Translations under genes and position numbers: made by a program
Origin: Anaerolineae bacterium
GTDB taxonomy: Bacteria; Chloroflexota; Anaerolineae; SpSt-313
Reading direction: 5' to 3'
DNA length: 5,858 nucleotides
NCBI GenBank assembly: GCA_023511475.1
Contig: JAIMBM010000216.1
Location: 1 to 5,858 of the forward strand
Shown here: positions 5,556 to 5,858 of the stretch, piece by piece
Position numbering within the stretch: the stretch's first letter is position 1
How the letters are laid out: each line of letters starts with the position of its first letter
Notes under the pieces: model-generated
The model's database searches: none
What the model was told of the DNA's origin: nothing
What the model saw: only the letters and a program-made list of their open reading frames with translations

Positions 5556-5756
5556 ATGCTGCACTATCTTGCGACCTGGCTGCGGACGCTGCGGCGGGAG
5601 CAGGGCCAGGACCTGGCCGAGTATGCGCTGCTCATCGCCCTCATCGCGGTTGTGCTGATCCTGGTGATCGGCGCGCTGTCGGGCGGCCTCGCGAACACCT
5701 TCAACGCCGTGCGCAACGCGCTCAACAACGCCGGCAGCAACCAGATCCAGCCGTAG
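5556..5756 (+). CDS. flp: Flp-family type IVb (Tad) prepilin
   Basis: A 66-residue pilin subunit precursor, the typical size for Flp pilins of Tad pili, which mediate surface attachment. A basic 17-residue leader (LRTLRREQG) is followed by the prepilin peptidase motif G17/QDLAEY. Cleavage after G17 would leave a 49-residue mature pilin with glutamate at position 5 (E22) and the adjacent tyrosine (Y23), as in the family. The hydrophobic helix ALLIALIAVVLILVIGALS (about 24-42) anchors the precursor in the membrane and packs the pilus core. The short tail (GLANTFNAVRNALNNAG) is polar. An AAGGAGG site 8 nt before the ATG predicts strong translation, as suits a major pilin. It ends with tandem in-frame stops TAG TAA. 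No Tad ATPase, secretin or prepilin peptidase gene lies in the window; they may follow to the right. Confident family call. Confidence 0.93.
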   Translation: MLHYLATWLRTLRREQGQDLAEYALLIALIAVVLILVIGALSGGLANTFNAVRNALNNAGSNQIQP

Positions 5757-5779
5757 TAAGGCCCGCTGTGATGTGGCAA

Positions 5780-5819
5780 CACCGGCGGGGCAAGGCGGCG
5801 CCCCCTTGCCCCGCCGGTG
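5780..5819 (+). terminator. Strong hairpin after the pilin gene, no T tract
   Basis: Positions 5780-5795 and 5804-5819 are perfect reverse complements, forming a 16-bp GC-rich stem with an 8-nt loop, 21 nt after the second stop codon. No T run follows (AGCGCCCCGC), so full intrinsic termination is doubtful. A hairpin here could partly attenuate read-through or protect the 3' end of the pilin mRNA, both ways to keep a major pilin more abundant than assembly proteins encoded downstream. Its stem sequence resembles that of the terminator at 18-53. Confidence 0.5.
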
Positions 5820-5858
5820 AGCGCCCCGCAAGAGGCTGAGCGGTGGGGGCGGCCGGCC

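Noticed and set aside
5502..5831. 109-codon minus-strand frame over the pilin
   Set aside because: Antisense to a clear Flp pilin with a strong ribosome binding site; no domain recognised.

Overview
The window is high-GC bacterial DNA with one minus-strand operon on the left and a plus-strand region on the right. No 16S rRNA, tRNA or other lineage-diagnostic gene is present. A sigma-54 system, a Flp-type (Tad) pilin with a GQDLAEY processing site, a multi-pass membrane protein with a DPDFWWH motif, and G/C-tract intergenic repeats together would fit a Chloroflexota- or Armatimonadota-like bacterium. That placement is an inference and is not secure.

Layout. Positions 1-53 hold a strong intrinsic terminator for minus-strand transcription. 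Positions 54-350 are non-coding and carry two direct copies of a GC-rich repeat. Positions 351-1748 (minus) encode sigma-54 (RpoN). Positions 1702-3174 (minus) encode an NtrC-type response regulator, that is, a sigma-54 activator. The two genes overlap by 47 nt and form one operon, read from a housekeeping-type promoter at 3217-3244. Positions 3245-3850 are a non-coding stretch with a third, inverted copy of the repeat. An extended -10 promoter at 3874-3882 then drives a 492-residue multi-pass membrane protein (3900-5378). A 177-nt, hairpin-rich leader precedes a small Flp-family pilin (5556-5756), which is followed by a perfect 16-bp hairpin. The window ends 39 nt after that hairpin.

How the genes may work together. 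The operon makes both the alternative sigma factor and an ATPase able to activate it. No sensor kinase is present, so the input signal is unknown. The pilin is probably the first gene of a Tad pilus locus that continues past the right edge. Sigma-54 commonly controls pili, so regulation of the right half by the left half is plausible. However, I found no well-formed -24/-12 promoter before the pilin, and only an off-spaced one before the membrane protein gene.

The most unusual points are a four-cysteine zinc-ribbon-like insertion in the N-terminal part of sigma-54, an acidic recognition helix in the regulator's Fis-type domain, and near-identical inverted repeats bracketing the sigma-54 operon. 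I did not find clear evidence of a wholly new system.
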